Source: RHKX01 sp035695265 (GTDB lineage: Bacteria > Actinomycetota > Thermoleophilia > Solirubrobacterales > 70-9). From it: a DNA stretch of 6,953 nucleotides. The position numbers and the translations under genes are program-made. Shown piece by piece: positions 1 to 6,889 of this stretch (within the stretch, counting starts at the first letter, position 1; each line of letters starts with the position of its first letter). The notes beneath the pieces were generated by a model. The model had not been told where the DNA came from and searched no databases. It saw only the letters and a program-made list of their open reading frames with translations. The stretch is from NCBI GenBank assembly GCA_035695265.1, contig DASSEM010000023.1:1-6953 (forward strand), given 5' to 3'.

Positions 1-1
1 C

Positions 2-1411
2 CAGCGCGGCGAGGACGTGTTCTTCCTGACCGGCACCGACGAGCACGGCGAGCCGGTCGCGCAGGCCGCCGAGGCGCTCGGCGTGTCGCCGCGCGAGCTC
101 GCCGACAAGAACTCGCGCCGCTTCCTCGACCTGATGCCCCGGATCGACGTCACCAACGACTTCTTCATCCGAACCAGCGACGAGCGCCACGTCGCGAAGG
201 TCCAGGAGGTGATGCAACGCGTGCACGACAACGGACACGTCTACGAGGGGACCTACGAGGGCTACTACTGCCCGCGCTGCGCCGACTTCAAGACGCCGAC
301 CGAGCTCGGCCCCGGCAACACCTGCCCGATCCACGAGATCGTGCTCGAGCTCGAGACCGAGCAGAACTGGTTCTTCCGCCTCTCCAGCTTCGAGGGCGAG
401 CTGCTGCGGCTCTACGAGCAGCGGCCGGAGCTGATCGCGCCCGACTTCCGCCGCAACGAGGCGGTCTCGTTCATCCGCGGCGGCCTCCAGGACGTGTCGC
501 TGTCGCGCCCGAAGCTCAACTGGGGCGTGCCGCTCCCCTGGGACCCCGAGCAGGTCATGTACGTCTGGTTCGACGCGCTCCTCAACTACTACACCGCGCT
601 CTCGTTCGCCCGCCCGGGCGAGGACCTGACCGAGCGCTTCTGGCCCGCGTCGCTGCACGTGATGGCAAAGGACATCCTCAAGTTCCATTCGGTCTACTGG
701 CCGGCCCTGCTGCTCGCCGCCGACCTCGAGCTGCCGGAGCGGATGTACGTCCACGGCTACCTGCTGATGGGCGAGAAGAAGATGTCGAAGTCGCTCGGCA
801 ACGTGCTTGACCCGTTCGACGTCATCGACAAGTACGGCTCGGACGCGCTCCGCTTCTACTGCTTCCGCGAGGTCAGCTTCGGCCAGGACGGGTCGATCTC
901 GCCGGCCGGCTTCGAATCCCGCTACGAGGGCGAACTCGCGAACGACTTCGGCAACCTCGCGAGCCGCGTGCTGGCGATGATCGACCGTTACCGGGGCGGG
1001 ACCGTCCCGGACGGCGCCGAGATCGACCCGGCGCTGGCCGGTGGGGAGGGCGGGCTCGGCGGGGTCGAGATCCTCGTCGCCGGCCTGCTCGATCGGGCCG
1101 AGATCAGCCGCGCCCTCGACCTCACCTGGGCCGCGGTACGGCGGCTCAACCGCTACGTCGAGGAGCAGAAGCCGTGGGAGCTGGCCAAGGACGACGACCG
1201 CGCCGCCGACCTCGACCGCGTCCTCTACAACCTCGCCGAGGGGCTCCGCGTCGTGACGCTGCTCCTGCACGCCTATCTCCCGAAGGCGGCCGGGGAGCTG
1301 CTCGAAGCTCTCGCCGAGGACTCGCTCGAGATCACCGCGTTCGGCTCCCGCGGCGGCGGTCAGGAGATCGAGCGGATCGAGCCCCTCTTCCCCAAATTGG
1401 AGCCCGCGTGA
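2..1411 (+). CDS. metG: Methionyl-tRNA synthetase, 5'-truncated by window edge
   Basis: Class I aminoacyl-tRNA synthetase that charges tRNA-Met with methionine in the cytoplasm. The reading frame is open from base 2, so the gene begins upstream. About 40 N-terminal residues, including the HIGH signature, are missing (estimated by recalled alignment with Thermus MetRS); 469 residues are visible. Seen here: the TGTDEHG motif near the left edge; a single zinc knuckle with CPRC (269-280) and CPIH (323-334), as in the Thermus-type enzyme; the WFDALLNY segment; KMSKS (779-793); and the anticodon-binding helix NRYVEEQKPWEL with Asn at 1148 and Trp at 1175, the residues that read the CAU anticodon in the family. 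The protein ends shortly after the anticodon-binding domain, so it lacks the C-terminal Trbp111-like dimerisation domain of some MetRS. The GTG at 17 is an internal valine, not the start. The stop overlaps the tatD start by 4 bases. Identification is firm. Confidence 0.97.
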   Translation, partial: QRGEDVFFLTGTDEHGEPVAQAAEALGVSPRELADKNSRRFLDLMPRIDVTNDFFIRTSDERHVAKVQEVMQRVHDNGHVYEGTYEGYYCPRCADFKTPTELGPGNTCPIHEIVLELETEQNWFFRLSSFEGELLRLYEQRPELIAPDFRRNEAVSFIRGGLQDVSLSRPKLNWGVPLPWDPEQVMYVWFDALLNYYTALSFARPGEDLTERFWPASLHVMAKDILKFHSVYWPALLLAADLELPERMYVHGYLLMGEKKMSKSLGNVLDPFDVIDKYGSDALRFYCFREVSFGQDGSISPAGFESRYEGELANDFGNLASRVLAMIDRYRGGTVPDGAEIDPALAGGEGGLGGVEILVAGLLDRAEISRALDLTWAAVRRLNRYVEEQKPWELAKDDDRAADLDRVLYNLAEGLRVVTLLLHAYLPKAAGELLEALAEDSLEITAFGSRGGGQEIERIEPLFPKLEPA

Positions 1412-2190
1412 TCGACAGCCATGCTCATCTCGGCGTCTGCGATCCGCCGGCCGCCGAGCTGGTCGCCGAGGCGCGCCGGGTCGGAGTCGGGCGGATCCTG
1501 ACGATCGGCCTCGGCGAGGAGTCGAACCGCGAGGCGGTGCGGCTGGCGCACGAGCACCCGGAGGTGTTCGCCGCGGTCGGGCGCCATCCGAACTCGGCCG
1601 AGGGATTCGACGGTGACGCCGTCGCGGCGATCGAGGAGCTCGCCGCCGACGACGCGGTGCGGGCGATCGGCGAGACCGGGCTCGACTTCTACCGGGACCG
1701 GGCCTCCGAGGAGGCGCAGGTGCACGCTTTCGAGGCCCAGATCGGGATCGCGCGACGATCTGAGCTGCCGCTGGTGATCCACCTCCGCGACAGCGCCGGC
1801 CCGGGCGCCGGTCGCGCCGTCGCCGACGCCTTCGAGCTGCTCGTGGCCGAGGCCGACGGCATCGATGTGATCCTCCACTGCTTCTCGGCGACCCCGGAGC
1901 GGGCCGAGGAGGCGGCCGATCGCGGCTGGCACGTCTCGTTCGCCGGCAACGTCACCTACCCCGGCTCGGACGGGCTCCGCGCCGCGGCGGCGCTGGTGCC
2001 GGACGGATTGCTGCTCGTCGAGACCGACAGCCCGTTCCTGGCGCCGCAGCCGGCGCGGGGCAGGCCGAACAGCCCGGCGAACGTGACGCACACGGCCGAG
2101 GTCGTCGCCGCGGCCCGCGGGATCGGCTACGAGCGGCTCGACGCGATCGTCACCGAGAATGCGGCGAGGCTGTTCGGGTGGTCCGGCTAG
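1408..2190 (+). CDS. tatD: TatD family metal-dependent hydrolase (DNase/deacylase type)
   Basis: 260-residue TIM-barrel amidohydrolase-like protein of the TatD family, a typical full length. Metal ligands expected of the family are all present: HxH at the N terminus (His5, His7), Glu89 in GETGLDFY, His125 in VIHLRDS, His157 in HCFS, and Asp207 in ETDSPFLAP. The C-terminal RGRPNSPANV segment matches the family's usual RGxxNxPxxV. Members act as Mg-dependent 3'-5' exonucleases on DNA or RNA, and some as D-aminoacyl-tRNA deacylases; the exact substrate cannot be read from sequence. The GTG start at 1408 gives the canonical MIDSHAHL N terminus, has GGAG 5 bases upstream (1399-1402), and overlaps the metG stop in a GTGA arrangement, implying translational coupling. 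In-frame sequence upstream of 1408 is metG read in another frame. TatD next to metG is a very common arrangement in Gram-positive bacteria. Confidence 0.94.
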   Translation: MIDSHAHLGVCDPPAAELVAEARRVGVGRILTIGLGEESNREAVRLAHEHPEVFAAVGRHPNSAEGFDGDAVAAIEELAADDAVRAIGETGLDFYRDRASEEAQVHAFEAQIGIARRSELPLVIHLRDSAGPGAGRAVADAFELLVAEADGIDVILHCFSATPERAEEAADRGWHVSFAGNVTYPGSDGLRAAAALVPDGLLLVETDSPFLAPQPARGRPNSPANVTHTAEVVAAARGIGYERLDAIVTENAARLFGWSG

Positions 2191-2993
2191 GCCAGAACTT
2201 CCTCGCCGACCCGAACCTGCTCGAGGCGATCGTCGCCGATGCAGCGCTCGCTCGGGACGATGTCGTGCTCGAGGTCGGAGGCGGGGAGGGGGCGCTGACC
2301 GAACGCCTCGCCGCGCGGGTCGGGCGCCTGCACGTGATCGAGCTCGACGAGCGCCTCCGCGAGCCGCTCGAACGGCTCGCGAAAGGCCGGCCCGGCATCA
2401 CGATCGTCTGGGGCGACGCGATGAGGATCGACCTCGCCGCGCTCGAGCCCGCTCCGACCGCGCTGGTCGCCAACCTTCCCTACTCGGTGGCCACGCCCCT
2501 GATCCTCCGCACGATCGCCGAGCTGCCCACGCTCGAGCGCTGGACGGTGATGGTCCAGCGCGAGATCGCCGAGCGGCTGCGGGCGCGGCCCGGCTCGCGC
2601 TCCTACGGCTCCCCGAGCGTCCTCGTCCAGCTCGCCTGCGAGGTGCGGATGCTGCGGGCCGTCGACCCGGCCGTCTTCACCCCGCGGCCCCGCGTCGACT
2701 CGGCCGTGCTGGCGCTGCGCCGCCGCCGCGCCGCCGTCGCGCCGGCGGCGGCGCAGATCGTCCGCGACGCCTTCGCGCACCGCCGCAAGGCGCTTCCGCG
2801 CTCGCTCGAGCTCGCGGCACGCCGCCGCGAGCAGGAGGCCGAGCGGGCCGGGGTCGAGCCGCCCCGGCCGCGCTCGCGTGAGGCCCGTCAGCAGGGCCGC
2901 GAGGCGCTCGCCGCGCTCGGCCTGCCGGAGGGGATCCGCGCCGAGATGCTCACCCCCGAGCAGCACCTGGCGGTCGCGGAGCGGCTGGCGTGA
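2178..2993 (+). CDS. rsmA: 16S rRNA (adenine1518-N6/adenine1519-N6)-dimethyltransferase
   Basis: SAM-dependent methyltransferase (KsgA/RsmA, 271 residues) that dimethylates two adjacent adenines in the 3'-terminal helix of 16S rRNA late in small-subunit assembly. Visible motifs: GQNFL at 5-9; the SAM-binding loop EVGGGEGALT at 32-41 (the usual form is EIGPGLGALT); the acidic residue Glu55 in IELDE; Asp80 in GDA; the catalytic NLPY at 99-102; VQREIAERL at 126-134; and FTPRPRVDSAVL at 167-178. The start is GTG 2178, within the end of tatD (13-base overlap), with GAGG at 2166-2169 and an 8-base spacer. It gives a short N terminus, with only four residues before GQNF, whereas many homologues carry an extra basic stretch. 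The frame stays open upstream (reading ...GEAVRV), so a longer form is not excluded. The C-terminal domain holds an Arg/Glu-rich segment (about 212-245) some 25 residues longer than recalled for E. coli RsmA. The stop overlaps the ispE start. Confidence 0.95.
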   Translation: MVRLGQNFLADPNLLEAIVADAALARDDVVLEVGGGEGALTERLAARVGRLHVIELDERLREPLERLAKGRPGITIVWGDAMRIDLAALEPAPTALVANLPYSVATPLILRTIAELPTLERWTVMVQREIAERLRARPGSRSYGSPSVLVQLACEVRMLRAVDPAVFTPRPRVDSAVLALRRRRAAVAPAAAQIVRDAFAHRRKALPRSLELAARRREQEAERAGVEPPRPRSREARQQGREALAALGLPEGIRAEMLTPEQHLAVAERLA

Positions 2994-3844
2994 GCAGGGC
3001 GTTCGAGACGTTCGCGCCGGCGAAGCTCAACCTCTGCCTGCATGTCGGGCCCCGCCGCGCCGACGGCCTGCACGAGATCAGCTCGCTGTTCGCCCCGCTC
3101 TCGCTCGCCGACCGGCTCGTGGTCAGCGAGGCCGAGAGCGACGGCGTCGTCGTGACCGGGATCGAGGGCCCGGACCTGACCGCGCGGGCGCTGGCAGGGC
3201 TGCGCGCGGCGGGCTGGTCGCACGATCCGGTCCGGATCGAGGTCGAGAAGGTGATTCCGGTCGCCGCCGGGCTCGGGGGCGGCAGCGCCGACGCGGCGGC
3301 GGTCCTGCGGCTCGCCGGCGACGACCTGCCGGCGGAGCGGATCGTGGCGCTTGCGCGCGAGCTCGGCGCTGACGTCAGCTCGCAGCTCGATCCCCGCTTC
3401 TGTCACGTCGGCGGGGCCGGGGAGGAGATCGAGCCGCTACCGCGGCCGCACCCGTTCTCGGTCGTGCTCATCCCCGATTCGGAAGGGCTCTCGACGGCGG
3501 CCGTCTACGCCGAGGCCGACCGCCTCGGGACGACCCGCGACGCCGGGGAGCTGGCGGTGGCGCGGGGGCGGATCGTGGCTGCGGCCGAACCCGGTGCCCA
3601 CCCGCTCGAGTACCCGTCGCTGCTCGTCAACGACCTCGCGCCGGCGGCGCTCTCGCTGCGGCCGTCGATCGAGGTCGCGCTCGGGCTCCTCGTCGAGGTC
3701 GGCGCCCCGGTGGCGCTCGTCACCGGCTCGGGCCCGACCGCGGTCGGGATCTTCGAGGGCCGCGACGGCGCGGTGGCGGCGGCCGCGGAGCTGCGGGCCG
3801 GCGGTCATGAGGCGATCGTGTCGAGCTCCGTCGAGGGGCTCTGA
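2990..3844 (+). CDS. ispE: 4-diphosphocytidyl-2-C-methyl-D-erythritol kinase
   Basis: GHMP-family kinase of the MEP (non-mevalonate) isoprenoid pathway. It phosphorylates the 2-hydroxyl of CDP-methylerythritol with ATP, in the cytoplasm. At 284 residues it has the usual length. Motifs: PAKLNLCLHVG at 10-20 with the substrate-site Lys12; DGLHEISSLF at 25-34; the ATP-binding glycine loop PVAAGLGGGSADAA at 90-103; GADV at 126-129 with the probable catalytic base Asp128; VNDLAPAAL at 213-221; and the C-terminal GSGPT at 246-250. After GADV the sequence is SSQLD rather than the common PFFL, an unusual but conservatively placed change. The GTG start at 2990 overlaps the rsmA stop by 4 bases (GTGA), with GGAG at 2978-2981 and an 8-base spacer. 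The next gene's ATG follows the TGA directly. rsmA-ispE adjacency is characteristic of Actinomycetota and supports the assignment. Confidence 0.96.
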   Translation: MSRAFETFAPAKLNLCLHVGPRRADGLHEISSLFAPLSLADRLVVSEAESDGVVVTGIEGPDLTARALAGLRAAGWSHDPVRIEVEKVIPVAAGLGGGSADAAAVLRLAGDDLPAERIVALARELGADVSSQLDPRFCHVGGAGEEIEPLPRPHPFSVVLIPDSEGLSTAAVYAEADRLGTTRDAGELAVARGRIVAAAEPGAHPLEYPSLLVNDLAPAALSLRPSIEVALGLLVEVGAPVALVTGSGPTAVGIFEGRDGAVAAAAELRAGGHEAIVSSSVEGL

Positions 3845-5326
3845 ATGGAGCTGCCGCGGGAGCGCCGGGACTGGCTCAAGGTGATCGGGGTCGTGGTGGC
3901 GGTGATCGTCGCCTACCAGCTGATCAAGCGGGCCCTCCCCGACATCGACGTCCAGCAGCTCCTCGAGGACGTCTCCGGGTCGCTGGGCTCCTGGACCTAT
4001 CTGCTGGTCGGGCTGCTGGCCTTCCTCGAGACCGGCGCCTTCGTCGGGCTGGTCGCCCCGGGCGAGACGGTGGTCGTCCTCGCCGGGGCCGTCGCCGGGC
4101 AGGGCGCGACCTCGGTAGTCCTGACGATCGGGATCGTCTGGCTCTCCGCCTTCCTCGGCGATTCCTGCAGCTACCTGCTCGGCGACCGGCTCGGTCGCGA
4201 CTGGGTGGTTCGGCACGGGCCGCGGCTGCGGATCACGCCGGAGCGGTTCAAGCAGGTCGAGGAGTACTTCGCGCGCCACGGCGGCAAGACGATCCTGATC
4301 GGCCGCTTCATCGGGCTCGTCCGGGCGCTCGCGCCGTTCATCGCGGGCAGCTCGGGGATGCCGTATCGCCAGCTCGCCCCCTACAGCGTCCTCGGCACGG
4401 GCCTGTGGGCGACGCTGTTCACGCTGCTCGGCTACTTCGCGTCGAAGAACATCGAGGCGGTCCTCAGCAACTCCGAGCACGCGCTGCTCGCCTTCGCCGC
4501 GATCATCGTCGTGATCGTCGGCGGCATCGTCGCCTGGCGCTGGCTCAGGGTCGAGGCGCACCGGGAGCGGCTCGCGGCGGAGATGGAGAAGCGGCCGGTG
4601 CTGCGCAACCTGCTCGCACTCGGCCGCCGCCTGCAGCCGCAGGCGCGGTTTCTCGTCGCCCGCCTGACCCCCGGCGGACTCGGGCTCGAGTTCACGACGG
4701 CGCTCGCGGCGCTCGCGGTCGGCAGCTACATCGCGATCGCCTACGCGCTCGTCCTCGATGGAGCACCGGGGCCGACGACCGGCGACACGACGGTGGCCGA
4801 CTTCGTCTCCCACATCCGCACCGACTGGCTCGTGTCGGTCGCCGAGGTCGTGACCGCCCTCGGCGCGTGGGAGGTGGTCATCCCGGCCTCCGCGATCGCC
4901 GCCCTCTGGCTCGCCGCCCGCCGCGCCTGGCCGGAGCTGGTCATCCTGGTCCTCGGCACGATCGCGATCTTCGCGCTCACCGATGCGCTAAAGGACTGGG
5001 TGGCGCGGCCGCGTCCGGCCGGCGGCCTGGTCGAGACGGCCGGCTTCTCTTACCCGAGCGGGCACGCCTCGCACGCGGTCGTCTACGCCTGGATCGCGCT
5101 GACCGTGGCGCTGCGGGTGCGTCCCGGGATGCGCAACGGGACGGCGCTCGTCATCGCCGGATTCCTGCTCGCGGCCGCGGTCGGCCTCAGCCGCGTCTAC
5201 CTCGGCGTCCACTACATGAGCGACGTCAGCGGCGGCTGGGCGCTCGGCGTCGCGATCATCGCGCTGCTCTCGGCGATCGTGGTCGTCGTCGTCCACTTCC
5301 GGCAGAATGAGCCCGATGTCAGCTGA
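3845..5326 (+). CDS. DedA (VTT-domain) / PAP2 phosphatase fusion membrane protein
   Basis: 493-residue polytopic inner-membrane protein with two enzyme-like halves. Residues about 45-205 form a DedA/SNARE-associated domain: LETGAFVGLVAPGE (61-74, with Glu62 and the PGE turn), Asp106, and GRFIGLVRALAPFIAGSSGM (153-172) with the conserved arginines 154 and 160. A membrane helix (about 212-234) and a basic, probably cytoplasmic linker (235-275) lead to a type 2 phosphatidic acid phosphatase domain (about 280-485). This half has all three catalytic motifs: KX6RP (Lys383, Arg390-Pro391), PSGH (404-407, His407), and SRX5HX3D (Ser449, Arg450, His456, Asp460). DedA proteins include undecaprenyl-phosphate flippases; PAP2 proteins include undecaprenyl-diphosphate phosphatases and phosphatidylglycerophosphate phosphatases. 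This domain pair is known in other bacteria. Its place directly after ispE favours an isoprenoid-carrier substrate, but phospholipid turnover is an alternative. The ATG at 3845 abuts the ispE stop, with AGGGG at 3834-3838. Confidence 0.92.
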   Translation: MELPRERRDWLKVIGVVVAVIVAYQLIKRALPDIDVQQLLEDVSGSLGSWTYLLVGLLAFLETGAFVGLVAPGETVVVLAGAVAGQGATSVVLTIGIVWLSAFLGDSCSYLLGDRLGRDWVVRHGPRLRITPERFKQVEEYFARHGGKTILIGRFIGLVRALAPFIAGSSGMPYRQLAPYSVLGTGLWATLFTLLGYFASKNIEAVLSNSEHALLAFAAIIVVIVGGIVAWRWLRVEAHRERLAAEMEKRPVLRNLLALGRRLQPQARFLVARLTPGGLGLEFTTALAALAVGSYIAIAYALVLDGAPGPTTGDTTVADFVSHIRTDWLVSVAEVVTALGAWEVVIPASAIAALWLAARRAWPELVILVLGTIAIFALTDALKDWVARPRPAGGLVETAGFSYPSGHASHAVVYAWIALTVALRVRPGMRNGTALVIAGFLLAAAVGLSRVYLGVHYMSDVSGGWALGVAIIALLSAIVVVVVHFRQNEPDVS

Positions 5327-5540
5327 GTTGCTGATCTTCGCCGGTGCGGGGCTGATCACGCTGGTCGCGTTCACGACGCTGATCCTCGTCCCCGCGATCG
5401 GCTCCTTCGCCCGCGGCTGGGAGAAGGCGACGGCGGCGGCCCTGTCGCTCATCGTCCTGATCGCGCTGGTCGGCGTGGGCATCGCGATCGGGGTGGCGAT
5501 CGTCTATTACTGGGACGACATCTCGACGCTGTTCGGCTGA
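5307..5540 (+). CDS. Small two-helix membrane protein, function unknown
   Basis: 77-residue hydrophobic protein that I do not recognise as a named family. It has two predicted membrane helices (about residues 8-33 and 42-67) joined by a short polar turn, GSFARGWEK (32-40), and ends in an acidic-aromatic tail, YYWDDISTLFG. The hairpin shape and very regular high-GC codon use support a real gene. The start is uncertain: ATG 5307 overlaps the upstream gene by 20 bases and ATG 5316 by 11. Neither has a convincing Shine-Dalgarno site, so translation probably restarts after the DedA-PAP2 stop at 5324-5326. Being coupled to that gene, it could be a stabilising or regulatory subunit of the membrane phosphatase, but this is only inferred from position. 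It is the last gene of the run that starts with metG. Confidence 0.75.
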   Translation: MSPMSAELLIFAGAGLITLVAFTTLILVPAIGSFARGWEKATAAALSLIVLIALVGVGIAIGVAIVYYWDDISTLFG

Positions 5541-5577
5541 GCGCGCCGCGCGGGCCGTCCGGTTCCCGCCGCCGCCC

Positions 5578-5589
5578 TACTATCTGAGG
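5578..5589 (+). promoter_or_regulatory. Possible -10 element and ribosome binding site before the PucR-type gene
   Basis: The 55-base gap after the small membrane gene is GC-rich except for TACTAT at 5578-5583, which resembles a bacterial -10 box (TAnnnT). No matching -35 hexamer is seen 16-18 bases upstream. GAGG at 5586-5589 sits 6 bases before the GTG at 5596 and is a good ribosome binding site. If TACTAT were a true -10, transcription would begin around 5590, too close to the start codon to retain that GAGG in the mRNA. The two readings therefore compete: either read-through from the upstream operon using GAGG, or a near-leaderless transcript. Confidence 0.35.
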
Positions 5590-5595
5590 CTTCCC

Positions 5596-6873
5596 GTGGC
5601 AGCGAGGGCGACAGGTGTGGCTCGCGATGCGGCCGAGCACCCGGCCGCCGGCGATTCCGCGGGCGCCGCCGAGGGCGCCCCGATCGACCCACTCGAGGCT
5701 CTCGCGGAGGCGATCGAGTCCGGAACCGGGCTGCCGGCGGTGGCCCGCGCCGCCGCCGTCGCGCTCGACGCCAGCGTCGCGCTGATCGACCGTTCGAGCG
5801 CCGTGCTCGCCGTCGCCGCAGGCTCGGCCGGGGAGGAGGAGAAGCTGCTCGCGGTCGCGGCCGGGGTCGGCAGCGCGGAGCTGCGAGTCGCCGACGTCGT
5901 GGTCGGCGAGCTTCGCTTCTGGCGTCGCGGGGGCGCTGAGGGAGCGCCGGCGGCGCTGCGGATGGTCACGACGCTGCTCGGCCTCGAAGTCGAGCGAGCG
6001 CGGGCCCCGGAGTGGGCGAGCGACGAGGCCGCCGGCGACTTCCTCCGCGCCGTCCTCGAGCGTCGCCTCCAGGCTCGCGACGAGATCGAGGCGGGCGCCG
6101 CCGAGCTCGGCTGCGACCTCGGGGCCGGGGCGGGCGTCGTGATCGCGCGCGCGACCCCGAACGCCGCTCAGGCCGGCGACTGGCGGGCGCGGGTGCTGAC
6201 GCTCGCCCTGCGGGCGGTCCGCTCGGGAACGAGCGGAGCGCTCGGCGCGCTCACAGGAGAGGACGGGGGCGAGGTCGCGGTGCTGATGCCGGCCGCCGCC
6301 GCCGAGCCGGTCGAGCGGGCCGCGAAGGCGATCGAGGACGAGCTCCGGCGCGGCCTCCAGGGCTTCACGCTGACCGTCGGCTACAGCCGCCACGCGGAGG
6401 ACGCCGCCCAGGTCCACCGCGCCGGCAAGGAGGCGCTGATGGCCGCCAACGTCGCCGAGTCCGAGGATCGCTCGCCGCTCGCCTTCGAGGCCACCGGCTC
6501 CTACCGGCTGCTGCTCTCGGCGATGAGCGAGGACCCGGCCGAGCTCGAGCGCTTCTACGCGGAGACGATCGCTCCGCTCGCCGCCTACGACGAGCAGTAC
6601 GAGACCGAGCTCGTCGCCACGGTCGAGGCCTACCTCGACAACGACGGCAACGTCACGCCGACCGCCGAGACCCTCTTCACCCATCGCCACACCGTCCGCT
6701 ACCGCCTCGAGCGCGTCCGCGAGCTCTGCGGCCACGACCTCAGCTCGACCGAGGGCCGCGAGAAGATCGGCCTCGGCCTGAAGGCGATGCGCGTCCTCGG
6801 CATCCAGCCCCCCGGCGGCCCCGCCAAGGAGGGCCGGACGAAGGCGGCGAAGCCGAGCCGCAAGCGGGAGTAG
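5596..6873 (+). CDS. PucR/CdaR-family transcriptional regulator
   Basis: 425-residue probable DNA-binding regulator. The C-terminal part (about 326-393) matches the PucR-type helix-turn-helix: a TVEAYLDNDGNVTPTAETL stretch, then HRHTVRYRLERVREL (353-367), closing with an amphipathic helix (KIGLGLKAMRVLGI). The middle part (about 165-290) resembles the GGDEF-like domain of CdaR regulators, ending in VGYSRHAEDA and a following helix, without a GGDEF catalytic signature. Residues about 30-125 may form a GAF/PAS-like sensory fold, judged weakly from the VALIDRSSAVLAVAAG and VVVGELRF strands. The first 28 residues are Ala/Gly-rich and look disordered; the last 25 form a basic tail. GTG 5596 is chosen because GAGG lies 6 bases upstream; GTG 5617 is an in-frame alternative. 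Family members respond to small metabolites and usually control neighbouring catabolic genes, but none is present here, so the target and ligand are unknown. Confidence 0.88.
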   Translation: MAARATGVARDAAEHPAAGDSAGAAEGAPIDPLEALAEAIESGTGLPAVARAAAVALDASVALIDRSSAVLAVAAGSAGEEEKLLAVAAGVGSAELRVADVVVGELRFWRRGGAEGAPAALRMVTTLLGLEVERARAPEWASDEAAGDFLRAVLERRLQARDEIEAGAAELGCDLGAGAGVVIARATPNAAQAGDWRARVLTLALRAVRSGTSGALGALTGEDGGEVAVLMPAAAAEPVERAAKAIEDELRRGLQGFTLTVGYSRHAEDAAQVHRAGKEALMAANVAESEDRSPLAFEATGSYRLLLSAMSEDPAELERFYAETIAPLAAYDEQYETELVATVEAYLDNDGNVTPTAETLFTHRHTVRYRLERVRELCGHDLSSTEGREKIGLGLKAMRVLGIQPPGGPAKEGRTKAAKPSRKRE

Positions 6874-6889
6874 CCAGCGGGTTGCCGAA

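Noticed and set aside
1174..1407. N-terminal extension of tatD to an ATG at 1175-region upstream
   Set aside because: The extension reads metG in the wrong frame and is Arg-rich; the TatD family begins at the MIDSHAHL segment encoded from 1408.
3437..4813. 458-codon open frame on the - strand across ispE and the DedA-PAP2 gene
   Set aside because: Low-complexity Asp/Glu/Arg-rich translation crossing two well-supported + strand genes; a GC-bias shadow.
4405..5310. 301-codon + strand frame inside the DedA-PAP2 gene
   Set aside because: Out-of-frame reading rich in Arg and Ala; the correct frame contains complete PAP2 catalytic motifs.
5541..5577. Possible terminator hairpin in the GCGCGCCGCGCG run
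   Set aside because: The self-complementary run leaves no adequate loop and has no following T-run, so termination here is not supported.
6882..6887. TTGCCG as a -35 box for the tRNA promoter
   Set aside because: It lies only 5 bases from the CACAAT -10 candidate, far short of the 16-18 base spacing needed.
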